Positions 19,466 to 30,218 of a stretch of DNA of 64,000 bases are shown here, one piece after another. The notes under the pieces were generated by a model. The model saw only the letters and a list, made by a program, of their open reading frames with translations. It was not told where the DNA came from and did no database searches. Position 1 is the first letter of the stretch, and the number at the start of each line of letters is the position of its first letter. The DNA comes from Synechococcus sp. M16CYN (GTDB taxonomy: Bacteria; Cyanobacteriota; Cyanobacteriia; PCC-6307; Cyanobiaceae), in NCBI RefSeq assembly GCF_040371545.1, contig NZ_AP029048.1, positions 310,001-374,000 of the forward strand, read 5' to 3'. The position numbers and the translations under genes were made by a program.

Positions 19466-20818
19466 TTAAGCTGTTTTTTGCTGATCACTGCCGGGAAGAG
19501 ACAAAATTTCGCCTACCGTATGCTCGTCTACCATTGATTTTGTCACTGTGAACTCTTTTACAGCCGACTGCGACGGAAGATCATACATTAAATCTAGCAT
19601 GATCGCCTCGATGATTCCTCGTAGCGCACGAGCTCCGGTTCTACGGCGATGGGCTTCTTGAGCAATTGCCCGGATCGCATCGTCGGTAAATTTTAGCTTT
19701 ACATTATCCATGCTTAGCAGGGTACGGAATTGCGTAACAAGAGCGTCCCGTGGTTCTGTCAGGATTAATTCCAGATTTTTTTCGTCCAGAGGTTCGAGCA
19801 CTGCACTCACCGGTATGCGGCCGATAAATTCAGGTATGAGCCCATACTTCACCAGGTCGTCTGGCTCAAGGTGTTGGAGTACCTGGGTAGCTTGAAGACG
19901 CTTGTTCGATCGGCTACGACCGTGGCTATCTGCAGATGGTACGAAACCAATCGCGTTACGCCCCATTCTCTTCTGTAAAACATCTTCTAGGCCAATAAAC
20001 GCACCACTGCAGATAAATAAAATCTGGCTGGTGTCTATCTGAATGCAATCTTGATAGGGATGTTTACGACCACCTTGGGGCGGTACATTAGCTACAGTTC
20101 CTTCTAACATCTTAAGGAGAGCTTGCTGCACTCCTTCTCCCGATACGTCACGGGTGATCGAAGGGTTTTCGCTTTTACGAGCTATTTTGTCGATTTCGTC
20201 TATGTAAATGATGCCACGCTGGGCTTGTTCTACATCCATGTCGGCTTTTTGAAGCAGTCGTAATAAGATATTTTCAACATCTTCACCTACGTAACCGGCT
20301 TCGGTGAGAGTAGTGGCGTCAGCAACGGCGAAGGGAACATCTAGTATCTCTGCCAGAGTTTGGGCCAATAGTGTCTTGCCACAGCCAGTGGGACCGATCA
20401 AAAGGATATTACTTTTGTGTAGACGGGTGGCGCTTTGTTCGGTTTCTTTCTGACCGTTTCCTTGCCAAGCCAACCGTTTATAGTGGTTGTATACGGCCAC
20501 AGACATCACCTTTTTGGCAGCGTCCTGGCCCACCACCTGTTGATCCAGAAATCTTTTGATATCCAGTGGCTTGGGAATAGAAGCCAACGTGGGCGCTGGC
20601 TTACTGTTCTTGCGACTTGCTGGAGTCGTTTTGCGGCTGGGTTCAATCTCGGGGCGAAGATTGCCTCGGCTGTCGACCAACTCTTCGTCAAGGATTTCGT
20701 TACAAAGATCGATGCACTCATCGCATATGTAAACCCCAGGACCGGCGATTAACTTGCGCACCTGATCTTGCGACTTACCGCAGAACGAGCACTTCAAATG
20801 GGCATCGAATTTGGCCAT
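19466..20818 (-). CDS. clpX: ClpX, ATP-binding unfoldase of the ClpXP protease
   Basis: 450 residues, full length. It has the N-terminal zinc-binding domain (Cys10, Cys13, Cys32, Cys35), then the AAA+ core with Walker A GPTGCGKT (142-149), pore loop GYVG (175-178), Walker B IIYIDEID (to about 210) and the substrate-gripping GGRKHPYQ loop. It unfolds tagged proteins and feeds them to ClpP. It follows clpP on the same strand with a gap of about 90 bases. Confidence 0.98.
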   Translation of the reverse strand: MAKFDAHLKCSFCGKSQDQVRKLIAGPGVYICDECIDLCNEILDEELVDSRGNLRPEIEPSRKTTPASRKNSKPAPTLASIPKPLDIKRFLDQQVVGQDAAKKVMSVAVYNHYKRLAWQGNGQKETEQSATRLHKSNILLIGPTGCGKTLLAQTLAEILDVPFAVADATTLTEAGYVGEDVENILLRLLQKADMDVEQAQRGIIYIDEIDKIARKSENPSITRDVSGEGVQQALLKMLEGTVANVPPQGGRKHPYQDCIQIDTSQILFICSGAFIGLEDVLQKRMGRNAIGFVPSADSHGRSRSNKRLQATQVLQHLEPDDLVKYGLIPEFIGRIPVSAVLEPLDEKNLELILTEPRDALVTQFRTLLSMDNVKLKFTDDAIRAIAQEAHRRRTGARALRGIIEAIMLDLMYDLPSQSAVKEFTVTKSMVDEHTVGEILSLPGSDQQKTA

Positions 20819-20909
20819 AGAACGCCAGACACCTCAAACAGGAACTATTACGGAAAGCAACCGGGTGGATCTTTCTAGACATTCAGCCTTGAGAAGGGAT
20901 GGCGTTCTG

Positions 20910-21533
20910 TCAGCCTTCCGTAACCATTCCTCTGTCTTTAGAATTATCCACTACTCGATCAATTAGTCCGTATTCAACTGCCTCTGCAGGGGAAAGAAAG
21001 TAGTCGCGATCAGTATCTTCCGAAATTTTGTCGAGAGGCTGACCAGTGTGTTCGGCCATTAATCCGTTGAGCGTTTCTTTAAGAAAGAGTATCTCTTTGG
21101 CTTGGATCTCAATGTCCACAGCCTGGCCCTGAGCTCCGCCGAGGGGCTGGTGGATCATGATTCGGGCGTTTGTTAGAGCCAGTCGCTTGCCTTTGGTACC
21201 GCCCGAGAGCAGAAATGCGCCCATGCTGGCGGCCAACCCGTAGCAAATAGTCATCACGTCTGGAGCCACCTGCTGCATCGTGTCGTAAATAGCTAACCCA
21301 GCTGTAACGGATCCGCCAGGAGAATTGATATAAATTTGGATGTCTTTTTCTGGGTCTTCGGCTTCTAGGAAAAGCATTTGGGCGACGAGAGCATCTGCCA
21401 CCGCATCGTCAATGCTGGTCCCTAAGAAAATAATTCGCTCACGAAGAAGCCTGGAGTAGATATCGAAAGCCCGATCGCCTCGACCTGACTGTTCCACTAC
21501 AGTCGGTAATGGGCCAGGGGCAGAGATGGGCAT
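20910..21533 (-). CDS. clpP: ClpP, serine protease subunit of ClpXP
   Basis: 207 residues from ATG 21533; a GTG 17 codons upstream is open but the family start fits here. The catalytic triad is visible: Ser103 (GLAASMGAF), His128 ([10 protein letters not shown]) and Asp177 (DTDRDYFLS). It forms the barrel-shaped peptidase partner of ClpX, encoded next to it. Cyanobacteria have several ClpP paralogues; linkage to clpX and tig suggests the ClpX-dependent one. Confidence 0.97.
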   Translation of the reverse strand: MPISAPGPLPTVVEQSGRGDRAFDIYSRLLRERIIFLGTSIDDAVADALVAQMLFLEAEDPEKDIQIYINSPGGSVTAGLAIYDTMQQVAPDVMTICYGLAASMGAFLLSGGTKGKRLALTNARIMIHQPLGGAQGQAVDIEIQAKEILFLKETLNGLMAEHTGQPLDKISEDTDRDYFLSPAEAVEYGLIDRVVDNSKDRGMVTEG

Positions 21534-21628
21534 CTCGGACAGCCAGTGATTTTGGATGGGGTGGCGAATGCAAGCATTGATCACGCGTTTAGCATTTTGT
21601 TGAATAAGTTCAATCTATTGAGTGTGGA

Positions 21629-22972
21629 TCAGATTTTGGTGTCTTGATCTGTTTCTGCAGCTTCTTCCGTGAGTGTGCTGTTCGTCTCTAACCAACTCAT
21701 TAGCTGTTCTTGCATCAGTTCCTCCACCACCGCCAGGCGTAGGCGCTCGGGGTCCATCTTCGCGTCAGAGGAAAGCTTTTTTCTTACCTCGATCAGTTTA
21801 TTGTCCACAGCGCTATCTTCTACCTTGATATTCTCCGCTTCTGCTAGGGCGGTTAGAGCAAAGCTGCGACGTAACCGCTCTTCAGCTTCTGGGCGAGAGT
21901 TTTGAATCAAATTGCGCACCAGATCAGGTGTGAAGAGAGATTTCACATCCATACCTTGCTGAGCGAATTGGGCGGCAGTTTGTTCCAGTAGCTTGCGGCT
22001 TTCTTGCTGAATTAAAGCTTCGGGTAATTCTACCTCCAGCTGTTCGACCAGAGCTTTAATCAAAGCATCGTGACGGTTGCAGGTTTGACGGCGTTCAGCG
22101 TCATCTCTGAGAAGCTGTTCTAGATGTTTACGTAGGTCAGCCATGGTTTCTTGTTTGCCGGCTTGCTTAGCAAAAGCATCATCAAGATCGGGTAACTCAC
22201 GAATTTTGAGATTCTTGAGCTCAATTTCAAAAGTAGCCTTACGACCACGGACATCTTTTTTTGGATAGTCCTCTGGAAATTGACAATCAACTGTTTTGTT
22301 GTCACCTACTTTCATGCCAATCACCCCTTCGATGAAACCTGGAATCATGCGGCCGTTTTCCAGATCCACATCCATTGAATCAGCCTTGCCATCTTCGATA
22401 TCGGACCCATCGTCACTATAAGAGCCTTTAAAGCTAAGTACAGCAATATCGCCTCGTTCAGCTGCGCGTCCTTCAACAGGAACTATCACGGCAAGCTGCT
22501 TGCGGGAGTCGTCAATCATGCTATCCACCCGAGATAAATCGCATACAACGGCTTTATATTTTGCTTTTAGCCCTTTTGTGTTGTGCAATTTTGGCGTCGG
22601 AGCGATGTCGGCTTCCAACGTGAAGGTCAACTCGTAATCAGGGGTAAAACTGTCTAATAGCTTGTCAAAGCCACTGCTCAGATCGGGTTGACTGATTGGC
22701 TCCAGAGATGACTGCTTGATCGCGTCACGCCAGGCGTTATCGATCAGCTTTTCTAAAGCGGTAGCTTTGATGCGTACTCCACCAAGTTGTTGCACTAACA
22801 CTGAGCGAGGCGCCTTCCCTTTGCGAAATCCGGGCAGATCGATGCTGCGGCTCAGGCTAGAAATAGCTTCCTCATAGCTAGCTCTACAGCGTTCCCCAGG
22901 CACGGTGACGGTCACCGCCAACCGGCTGCCTGGGCGGGGTTCTGTGATCACCTTCAAGGCATTAAAGCTCAT
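21629..22972 (-). CDS. tig: Trigger factor, ribosome-associated chaperone
   Basis: 447 residues from ATG 22972. The frame is open 56 codons further, but that extension would cross into the divergent promoter region and does not look like trigger factor. It has an N-terminal ribosome-binding domain with the FRKGKAPR motif ([11 protein letters not shown]), an FKBP-type peptidyl-prolyl isomerase domain ([14 protein letters not shown]) and a C-terminal helical chaperone arm. It starts the tig-clpP-clpX run. Confidence 0.95.
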   Translation of the reverse strand: MSFNALKVITEPRPGSRLAVTVTVPGERCRASYEEAISSLSRSIDLPGFRKGKAPRSVLVQQLGGVRIKATALEKLIDNAWRDAIKQSSLEPISQPDLSSGFDKLLDSFTPDYELTFTLEADIAPTPKLHNTKGLKAKYKAVVCDLSRVDSMIDDSRKQLAVIVPVEGRAAERGDIAVLSFKGSYSDDGSDIEDGKADSMDVDLENGRMIPGFIEGVIGMKVGDNKTVDCQFPEDYPKKDVRGRKATFEIELKNLKIRELPDLDDAFAKQAGKQETMADLRKHLEQLLRDDAERRQTCNRHDALIKALVEQLEVELPEALIQQESRKLLEQTAAQFAQQGMDVKSLFTPDLVRNLIQNSRPEAEERLRRSFALTALAEAENIKVEDSAVDNKLIEVRKKLSSDAKMDPERLRLAVVEELMQEQLMSWLETNSTLTEEAAETDQDTKI

Positions 22973-23144
22973 GGTCGTCCTGTCGACTGTGTCTAAGCAA
23001 CACACCATCGTAAGAACTGTTGCTTCTTCTACTACCCGCCATGCTTTTGAAGCGATCATTATTGATGCGTCTCTCTCTCTACACCCTGGTGGTCTTGCTC
23101 GATTAAACCAAAAGCTCTTAAGTGTAAAACCTTCATCCAACCGC

Positions 23145-24167
23145 TTGTCACCTTCTTTCCCTAACCCTCCTCTAAACGTTGCTGTTCTTGGCGCCAGTGG
23201 AGCTGTTGGTCAGGAGCTTTTGTTGCTGCTACAGGAACGTCAATTCCCCATTGATAAGTTAAAGCTGTTGGCTTCTGCCCGCTCTGCCGGACGCAAGCAA
23301 TTATGGGACGGTCGCAACCTTGAGATTGAAGAGGTTAAGGCAGAAGCATTTCAAAATGTGGATCTCGTGCTCGCATCGGCGGGGAGCTTGGCAGCGCGCC
23401 GTTGGCGCGAAGCGATCATTACTGCAGGAGCGGTGATGGTGGATAACTCCAGTGCGTTTCGCATGGAAGAGGGTATTCCTCTCATAGTTCCTGAAGTTAA
23501 TCCTCAGGCGGCTTTCCATCACAGTGGTTTAATTGCCAACCCAAACTGCACCACAATCTTGCTCACTCTTGTGTTGGCTCCGCTAGCTGCTAAGCGCTCG
23601 ATGCGCCGTGTGCTAGTGAGCACCTACCAATCGGCGAGCGGCGCGGGGGCTCGAGCAATGGAAGAACTCAAAAATCTCTCACGTGTAGTACTAGATGGTG
23701 GTATTCCTAAGAGCGAAGTACTCCCTTATTCACTCGCTTTTAACCTGTTTCTTCATAACTCTCCTCTTCAAGACAATAGTTACTGCGAAGAAGAGATAAA
23801 GATGGTAAACGAGACTCGTAAAATCATGGACTTACCTGATTTGCGTTTTTCCGCCACATGCGTGCGTGTTCCAGTTTTGCGAGCGCACTCTGAAGCTGTA
23901 AACATTGAGTTTGAACAACCCTTTCCCGTAGATGAAGCCCGACAACTGTTAGCTTCAGCACCTGGCGTTGAACTCATTGACGATCATTTGTCCAAACGTT
24001 TTCCAATGCCCATCGATGTCACGGGTCGTGATCCTGTGGCTGTTGGTCGGATTCGTCAAGATACTAGCAACCCGAATGCCCTTGAGCTTTGGCTCTGTGG
24101 TGACCAAATTCGCAAAGGAGCAGCTCTTAATGCTGTGCAAATTGCCGAATTGTTAATTCAGAATTAA
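23145..24167 (+). CDS. asd: Aspartate-semialdehyde dehydrogenase
   Basis: Reduces aspartyl phosphate to the semialdehyde, feeding lysine, threonine and methionine synthesis. The NADP site GASGAVG is near residues 16-22, the catalytic Cys is about residue 135 (NPNCTT), and an active-site His is near 248 (LRAHSEA). No in-frame ATG exists near the family start; a TTG at 23145 gives 340 residues, the usual size, while the frame stays open back to 22905. The start is therefore inferred. Its stop overlaps the dapA start by one base, so the pair is translationally coupled. tig diverges upstream. Confidence 0.93.
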   Translation: MSPSFPNPPLNVAVLGASGAVGQELLLLLQERQFPIDKLKLLASARSAGRKQLWDGRNLEIEEVKAEAFQNVDLVLASAGSLAARRWREAIITAGAVMVDNSSAFRMEEGIPLIVPEVNPQAAFHHSGLIANPNCTTILLTLVLAPLAAKRSMRRVLVSTYQSASGAGARAMEELKNLSRVVLDGGIPKSEVLPYSLAFNLFLHNSPLQDNSYCEEEIKMVNETRKIMDLPDLRFSATCVRVPVLRAHSEAVNIEFEQPFPVDEARQLLASAPGVELIDDHLSKRFPMPIDVTGRDPVAVGRIRQDTSNPNALELWLCGDQIRKGAALNAVQIAELLIQN

Positions 24168-25075
24168 TGTCGCTCTCTACCCATTTGTCTCCAACGCCGT
24201 TTGGTCGCGTCGTCACGGCAATGATAACGCCGTTTGATTCTGGCGGCACAATTAATTTTAGCATAGCTGGTCGTCTGGCCCGCCATCTAATAGAGCACGG
24301 TTCTGATGGTCTTCTAGTTTGCGGCACTACGGGTGAATCACCCACTCTTAGCTGGGATGAGCAACTGGAGTTGCTGAAAACTGTGCGAGAAGCCGTTGGA
24401 TCCAATACCAAAATTTTGGCAGGGACAGGCAGCAATTCCACCGCCGAAGCTGTGAAGGCAACCCGCGAGGCAGCTCTAGCTGGCGCCGATGGAGCCTTAG
24501 TGGTCGTTCCCTATTATAATAAACCTCCCCAAGACGGTTTGGAGGCTCATTTCCGGGCGATCGCTGAGGCTGCCTCTACGCTCCCTTTGATGATCTATAA
24601 CATTCCCGGCCGAACAGGTTGCAACATTGAGGCAGAAACAGTCGCCCGGTTGATGGACTGCCCCAACATCGTGAGCTTTAAGGCAGCAAGTGGGACAACT
24701 GAGGAAGTCACTTCTCTTCGCTTGGCCTGTGGGTCACGGTTGGCGATCTACAGTGGTGATGATGGACTCACCCTACCGATGCTGTCTGTTGGTGCGGTGG
24801 GTGTCGTAAGTGTGGCCAGCCATGTGGCTGGACCGCAGATTCGGGCAATGATCGAAGCGTATTTCGAAGGCAAAGCAGCCGTTGCCCTCGCACAGCACGA
24901 GCAGTTAATTCCCTTGTTTAAGGGTTTGTTCGCCACTACCAATCCTATTCCTGTCAAAGCTGCCCTTGAACTTAATGGATGGCCTGTCGGTGCTCCTCGC
25001 CCTCCGTTGTCGTCTTTGCCAGAAGCCATGAGAATCACGTTGTCCAAAACCATGTCTGCCCTTAGTCAGACCTAG
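24167..25075 (+). CDS. dapA: 4-hydroxy-tetrahydrodipicolinate synthase
   Basis: Condenses pyruvate with aspartate semialdehyde, the first committed step to lysine and diaminopimelate. 302 residues, TIM barrel. The Schiff-base Lys172 (SFKAASG), catalytic Tyr144 ([10 protein letters not shown]) and the GTTGE substrate loop (about 53-57) are all present. ATG 24167 overlaps the asd stop, placing successive pathway enzymes in one operon with rnj downstream. Confidence 0.97.
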   Translation: MSLSTHLSPTPFGRVVTAMITPFDSGGTINFSIAGRLARHLIEHGSDGLLVCGTTGESPTLSWDEQLELLKTVREAVGSNTKILAGTGSNSTAEAVKATREAALAGADGALVVVPYYNKPPQDGLEAHFRAIAEAASTLPLMIYNIPGRTGCNIEAETVARLMDCPNIVSFKAASGTTEEVTSLRLACGSRLAIYSGDDGLTLPMLSVGAVGVVSVASHVAGPQIRAMIEAYFEGKAAVALAQHEQLIPLFKGLFATTNPIPVKAALELNGWPVGAPRPPLSSLPEAMRITLSKTMSALSQT

Positions 25076-25129
25076 CCGGGTTTGGCTTAACGGCTCAAGC
25101 AAATAGTCTTTTCTTCTACTTCATTGTTT

Positions 25130-27097
25130 ATGGCTTACAATTTTCGGCCTGCCAAAACCCAGGAGTCTTGCTTGCGGGTGATCCCACTGGGCGGTCTGCA
25201 CGAAATTGGCAAAAACACTTGTGTATTTGAGTATGAGAACGACCTCATGCTCGTAGACGCCGGACTAGCCTTCCCGAGTGACGGCATGCATGGCGTGAAT
25301 GTGGTGTTGCCCGACACTAGTTTTTTGCGCGAGAACCAGAAGCGCATTCGCGGCATGATCGTTACCCATGGTCATGAGGATCACATTGGTGGCATTGCTC
25401 ATCACTTAAAGCACTTCAACATCCCGGTGATTTATGGACCACGGTTGGCTCTCTCGATGCTCACCGGAAAGATGGATGAAGCTGGTGTTACTAATCGCAC
25501 CATGCTTCAAACTGTCGCTCCGCGCGATGTGGTGAAGGTGGGTCGACATTTTTCAGTCGAGTTTATCCGTAACACTCACTCGATGGCTGACAGTTTTTCG
25601 CTAGCGATTACAACGCCAGTGGGCACAATCATTTTCACCGGTGATTTCAAATTTGATCACACTCCTGTTGATGGTGAACACTTCGATATGGCTCGCCTGG
25701 CTCATTACGGTGAACAGGGTGTTCTTTGTTTGTTCAGTGATTCCACCAATGCGGAGGTTCCCGGTTTCTGTCCGCCAGAACGTTCTGTCTTCCCTAATCT
25801 CGATCGTCACGTCGCCAACGCCGATGGTCGCGTGATTATCACGACCTTCGCTAGTTCGATCCATCGGGTGTCAATGATTCTTGAGCTGGCTCTTAAAAAC
25901 GGCCGTAAAGTCGGTCTGTTGGGCCGTTCAATGCTCAACGTAATCGCAAAAGCACGCGAACTAGGGTACATGCGCGCGCCTGACGAATTGTTTGTTCCGA
26001 TTAAGCAGATTAACAACATGCCTGATCGTGAAACCCTGTTGCTGATGACTGGTAGCCAAGGTGAGCCTTTAGCCGCCTTGAGCCGTATTTCTCGCGGCGA
26101 TCATCCTCAGGTGAAAGTAAAAACCACCGACACGATTATTTTCTCTGCCAGTCCAATCCCTGGTAACACTATTTCCGTAGTAAACACAATTGACAAATTA
26201 ATGATGCTCGGAGCAAAGGTGGTCTATGGCAAAAATGAGGGCATTCACGTGTCCGGGCACGGCTTTCAGGAAGATCAAAAGCTGATGCTGGCTCTTACTA
26301 AGCCCAAGTTCTTCGTTCCGGTACATGGTGAGCACCGAATGCTGGTTTGTCATTCCAAGACCGGCCACTCTATGGGAATACCCGTCAACAATACCTTGAT
26401 TATTCAGAACGGCGATGTAGTGGAACTCACCTCAAGTTCCTTAAGAAAGGGAGATCCGGTGAAAGCCGGGATTGAATTACTTGATCAATCCCGTAATGGC
26501 ATTGTGGATGCGCGTGTTCTGAAAGAACGCCAGCAGCTTGCGGAGGACGGAGTAGTTACGATTTTGTCTGCGATCAGCACCGATGGCGCAATGGTGGCAC
26601 CGCCTCGTGTAAGCCTCCGCGGCGTAGTCACGACGGCGGACACCCGTAAGATGTCACTTTGGACAGAGCGAGAGATCAGTTGGGTGCTTGAGAATCGTTG
26701 GAAGCAATTATGCCGCAATGCTGAGGGCAAGGCACCTGAGGTGGATTGGATGGGTATTCAACGTGAGGTGGAGGTTGGCCTTAGCAGCCGTATGCGTCGC
26801 GAACTACAGGTAGAGCCATTGATTCTTTGCCTGGTACAGCCGGCCCCTAGTGGAACTCCAGCCTACAAAAGCCGTGCTGATACAGAGCCCAGTGATCGTT
26901 CTGCATTGCGAAGTCGCAGTGAGTACGTTCTTACTCGTCGTAACGGTGGAGCCATACCGGCTTCGGCGCGTATCAATGGCAGTTCCGCGTCTGCAGCCAT
27001 GGCAAGCAGAGCTAATTCGAAGGTGGAAAAAAAAGCAGATTCTGAACAAGCTATGACCGCTGGTCGTACCCGCCGCCGTCGTTCAGCTGCAGCATAA
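25130..27097 (+). CDS. rnj: Ribonuclease J
   Basis: Metallo-beta-lactamase/beta-CASP nuclease with 5'-exonuclease and endonuclease activity in mRNA turnover and rRNA processing. It has 655 residues from ATG 25130 (a TTG two codons earlier was ignored). The zinc motif HGHEDH is at about residues 80-85 (VTHGHEDHIGG), with further ligands in FIRNTHSMADSF and FTGDFKFDH. The beta-CASP and C-terminal domains are complete. A basic, Ser/Arg-rich tail of about 90 residues ends the protein and may bind RNA. It follows dapA by about 54 bases. Confidence 0.96.
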   Translation: MAYNFRPAKTQESCLRVIPLGGLHEIGKNTCVFEYENDLMLVDAGLAFPSDGMHGVNVVLPDTSFLRENQKRIRGMIVTHGHEDHIGGIAHHLKHFNIPVIYGPRLALSMLTGKMDEAGVTNRTMLQTVAPRDVVKVGRHFSVEFIRNTHSMADSFSLAITTPVGTIIFTGDFKFDHTPVDGEHFDMARLAHYGEQGVLCLFSDSTNAEVPGFCPPERSVFPNLDRHVANADGRVIITTFASSIHRVSMILELALKNGRKVGLLGRSMLNVIAKARELGYMRAPDELFVPIKQINNMPDRETLLLMTGSQGEPLAALSRISRGDHPQVKVKTTDTIIFSASPIPGNTISVVNTIDKLMMLGAKVVYGKNEGIHVSGHGFQEDQKLMLALTKPKFFVPVHGEHRMLVCHSKTGHSMGIPVNNTLIIQNGDVVELTSSSLRKGDPVKAGIELLDQSRNGIVDARVLKERQQLAEDGVVTILSAISTDGAMVAPPRVSLRGVVTTADTRKMSLWTEREISWVLENRWKQLCRNAEGKAPEVDWMGIQREVEVGLSSRMRRELQVEPLILCLVQPAPSGTPAYKSRADTEPSDRSALRSRSEYVLTRRNGGAIPASARINGSSASAAMASRANSKVEKKADSEQAMTAGRTRRRRSAAA

Positions 27098-27697
27098 ACC
27101 TTAGAATACACACTGTATGAAAGACAAGGGTTGAGCTCGATCAATCCAGATCAGGTCGGCCTTTGTTTTATTTATGGGGAATAGGGAATGAAACCCGTTG
27201 ATCGAGCCTTTTAGAGGATTCACTTTGCAATCGGGACAGATCACAAAGTTTTCTTCTGGTGGTTTTTTGGCTACTATCTCACTCAGAGTAGCTAATGCTG
27301 CAGTTATTAAAGGTGCAGTCTTGGGGCTGCCGGTTGCGTTACAACTGACAACGAACCAGACTTGCCGAGATCACCTTAGGAATAGTCGTTTGGAACTGGC
27401 TTGAAAGCAGGTGACCTCTATTTGAGATTCGGTGATTATCGGCCGAGCGTACGGTGTGCTAGTTTCCGTCGAAAGTCCTGCAAGGATATGCTTCGCCTAC
27501 GTCGGTTTCTCAATTGTAATACTGACCTAGCGTGCTAGCTGCGTTGGCGATTTACTTGCGATCATGCAAACAGTCCCGTGATCAGCTTAGCTGTGAGTTC
27601 GTTTTTAGGAAATCACTATTAGCTCAAGAAAAAGAGTTGGTACGTCCTCGCCATGCTTTTATTAAGTATCGGCCCTCGTCGATAGAGGGTGTGGGAT
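27098..27697. other. Convergent spacer between rnj and lysC
   Basis: 600 bases with two short plus-strand open frames, neither with any family feature; one overlaps lysC antisense. A 10 bp inverted repeat, GCTCGATCAA (27135-27144) and TTGATCGAGC (27198-27207), could fold downstream of rnj with a loop of about 53 bases. I could not confirm a terminator or an eroded gene. Confidence 0.4.
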
Positions 27698-29482
27698 TCA
27701 CTGTCCGTAAGCTCGACGACACTTGTCGCCGCCTAGTCCAAAACAAGCGTGAACTACCTGAAGGGCTTTGATACCGTCATCTTCCGCTACTACACAGCTT
27801 GTCCGGATTTCACTGGTAGCAATCAGGCCTATGTTGATGTTAGCATCAGCAAGAGCTCGGAACATGCGCCCGGCGGTGCCAGCCTTAGCAGGCATTCCAG
27901 CACCAACAGCACTAACGCGCGCGATAGCATCACTATCCTCTAGTGAAGCACCAGGCCATTTGGCTAGTAGTGGGGCCAGTGCAACGTCAGCTCGGACACG
28001 GTCGTTTTTACTCAGGATGAAGCTAATGTCGCGCGATCCATCGGCGTGTTGACGCTCAGATTGTACAATCGCTTCTAAGCTGATGCGGTTGTCTGCGAGA
28101 GATGAACAGAGAGCGGCGGCGGTTCCAGGTCGATCGGGCACATGGTGCACGGATAGCTGCACCTGATCGCGGTCTAGGGCAACACCGCGCACCTCCGGTT
28201 CGTCCTCTCCGCTGAGTGGCGGGTTGACAACCACTTGAGAATCCTCAACTTCGAAAGCGTCCCGGACGGCCTGGAGTGCTTTGCGCCCAGCACTTGCCGC
28301 AATCACGCAGCTCACTTTCACTTCGCTGGTGGCTATTAGACGCAAATTGATTCCTTGCTGGTATAGACAAGTGAACAAACTCGCTGCGATTCCTGGACGG
28401 CCCATGATTCCTGCACCGCTGATGCTTAGCTTGGTGAATCCACCTTCGGTAGCGAGCTCACCGCCTAAGTTAGCGATAACGCTTTGGCTTACCTGACTGG
28501 CAAGATCCAAGTCGCTTTCGTCTACCGTGAAAGTTATGTCGTTACTTCCGCCTCGGTGGGTTGCCTGAATAATCAGGTCCACATTAATTCCTGCTTCTGC
28601 GAGAGTTTCAAATAGGCGGGCAGCAATTCCGGGTTTATCTGGAATATGTGATAACGCCAAAATAGCCTGACTTTCTACCTGCTCCACCCCGTCCACCGGA
28701 CTACCTAGTTCTAGGCCTCCATGGCCAACTGGTCGAGCCGTTTGGCTAGTGAGCTGTGTGCCCGGATCATCGCTCCAACTAGAACGTACCACTAAATTAA
28801 CTCCATAGTTCCTGGCAATTTCGACAGCGCGGGGGTGCAAGACTGAGGCGCCAAGACTGGCTAGTTCGAGCATTTCATCACAGCTAATTTTCTCCATCAA
28901 TTGGGCATCGCTCACTTTGCGTGGATCGGTACTGAGTACGCCAGGCACATCGGTATAGATCTCGCAAACATCGGCATTAAGTGCAGCTGCCAGGGCTACT
29001 GCGGAGGTATCGGATCCACCTCTTCCTAGGGTGGTGATCTCGCTGATCCCATCACTACTTTGACTGGTACCTTGGAAGCCTGCTACTACTACTACCTTTC
29101 CCTCTTGCAAACGAGTGATGATCCGGTCAGTACGTATTTCAAGGATGCGGGCACGGCCATGGGTAGACTCGGTGGCGATGCCTACCTGAGGACCCGTCAT
29201 CGAAACGGCAGCAACGCCCTGACTATGTAGAGCCATCGCGAGTAAAGCAATAGATACTTGTTCACCACTTGCCAGCAACATATCCATCTCTCGTTGTGGT
29301 GGCGTGGCATTAATTTCATTGGCGAGCTCGATTATCTCATCAGTTGTGTGTCCCATAGCGGAGACTACCACCACTAAGTCATCCCCGTCTTCGCGACAGC
29401 GAGCGACTCGCTGCGCTACAGCTCGGATGCGCTCGACACTACCAACGGAGGTACCGCCAAACTTCTGCACCAGCAGGACCAT
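27698..29482 (-). CDS. lysC: Aspartate kinase with duplicated ACT regulatory domains
   Basis: Phosphorylates aspartate, the entry to lysine/threonine/methionine synthesis. 594 residues: a kinase domain starting VQKFGGTSVGS, then two tandem pairs of ACT domains (repeats beginning LSHIPDKPGIAARLF and VHHVPDRPGTAAALC, each followed by a SEVK/SEIR-type ACT). Four ACT modules make it longer than the usual 400-450-residue enzyme, a form known in cyanobacteria. Feedback control by lysine/threonine is expected from the family. ATG 29482. Confidence 0.96.
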   Translation of the reverse strand: MVLLVQKFGGTSVGSVERIRAVAQRVARCREDGDDLVVVVSAMGHTTDEIIELANEINATPPQREMDMLLASGEQVSIALLAMALHSQGVAAVSMTGPQVGIATESTHGRARILEIRTDRIITRLQEGKVVVVAGFQGTSQSSDGISEITTLGRGGSDTSAVALAAALNADVCEIYTDVPGVLSTDPRKVSDAQLMEKISCDEMLELASLGASVLHPRAVEIARNYGVNLVVRSSWSDDPGTQLTSQTARPVGHGGLELGSPVDGVEQVESQAILALSHIPDKPGIAARLFETLAEAGINVDLIIQATHRGGSNDITFTVDESDLDLASQVSQSVIANLGGELATEGGFTKLSISGAGIMGRPGIAASLFTCLYQQGINLRLIATSEVKVSCVIAASAGRKALQAVRDAFEVEDSQVVVNPPLSGEDEPEVRGVALDRDQVQLSVHHVPDRPGTAAALCSSLADNRISLEAIVQSERQHADGSRDISFILSKNDRVRADVALAPLLAKWPGASLEDSDAIARVSAVGAGMPAKAGTAGRMFRALADANINIGLIATSEIRTSCVVAEDDGIKALQVVHACFGLGGDKCRRAYGQ

Positions 29483-30218
29483 TTCAGCCCTCTTCTACGG
29501 CAAGGTATTATCTCATTGCATGTCTGGGTGTACAACCAGCAACGTTTTGCTCATTCACAAGAGAGGTTGCCGGGCAGCAAATAAATTGCATTAATTATTT
29601 GCTAGAAATCGCAATAAGAATACAAGTTATATAGTATTTACCGTTATTTTTTGACTCTGATTTGCGAGAAATTTGATTATTTTAGTCAAATTTCTCGCAG
29701 TTCCAACCACATCTATGCTAAACGTTGCAAACAGCAAAGTTTAGCCAACAAAGGCTGTTAAGTTTGTGTGCTACTAATTAACCAGCCCTCTCTATGATAA
29801 ATTACTTACCCTGAGAGACTATTTTAATTATTAAACCAAATATTAAGTTGTATCGTTTGAGCAGTAGATGATTGTAACTAATGTTATTAGAAACGGTGGA
29901 CGTTTGACCAAGCCTAGAGTAAATAATCAGCGCTTAATATTTAGTTCTTATACAAATCAATGGCTCTATAAAACAATGTTTAGTCATAAAACCTTAGAAA
30001 CTAGATTAAGACTTTAGGGCTTAATTATTCTAAAACTACAATCAGATCTTGTGCACCCCTGTGTGCCCGTATCCTAAATATATATGTTTTAATTCATTAA
30101 ATTTGACATCTTGTGAACTATTAAGCTGGGGACCAGGCCGACTAGGATGGTTGGGGTACACCTGAATATGGATTAGCTTCAGCTTTAATGGCGGCTCAAG
30201 TGTTGGTTAGAAACGCAA
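29483..30218. other. AT-rich spacer between holA and lysC
   Basis: 736 bases with no defensible gene. It contains the 14 bp perfect inverted repeat at 29663-29699 and a smaller one nearby (GCTAAAC 29717-29723 / GTTTAGC 29739-29745). The lysC promoter should lie in its lower end. Confidence 0.5.
29663..29699. repeat. Perfect 14 bp inverted repeat, 9 nt loop
   Basis: TGCGAGAAATTTGA, then TTATTTTAG, then its exact reverse complement. It lies about 180 bases before the lysC start. No T-run follows on either strand, which argues against a standard terminator. Could be an operator, an RNA hairpin in the lysC leader, or a member of the hairpin group noted elsewhere in this window. Confidence 0.75.

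Noticed and set aside
27198-27404. 68-codon frame after rnj
   Set aside because: No recognisable features and no neighbouring support; likely chance.
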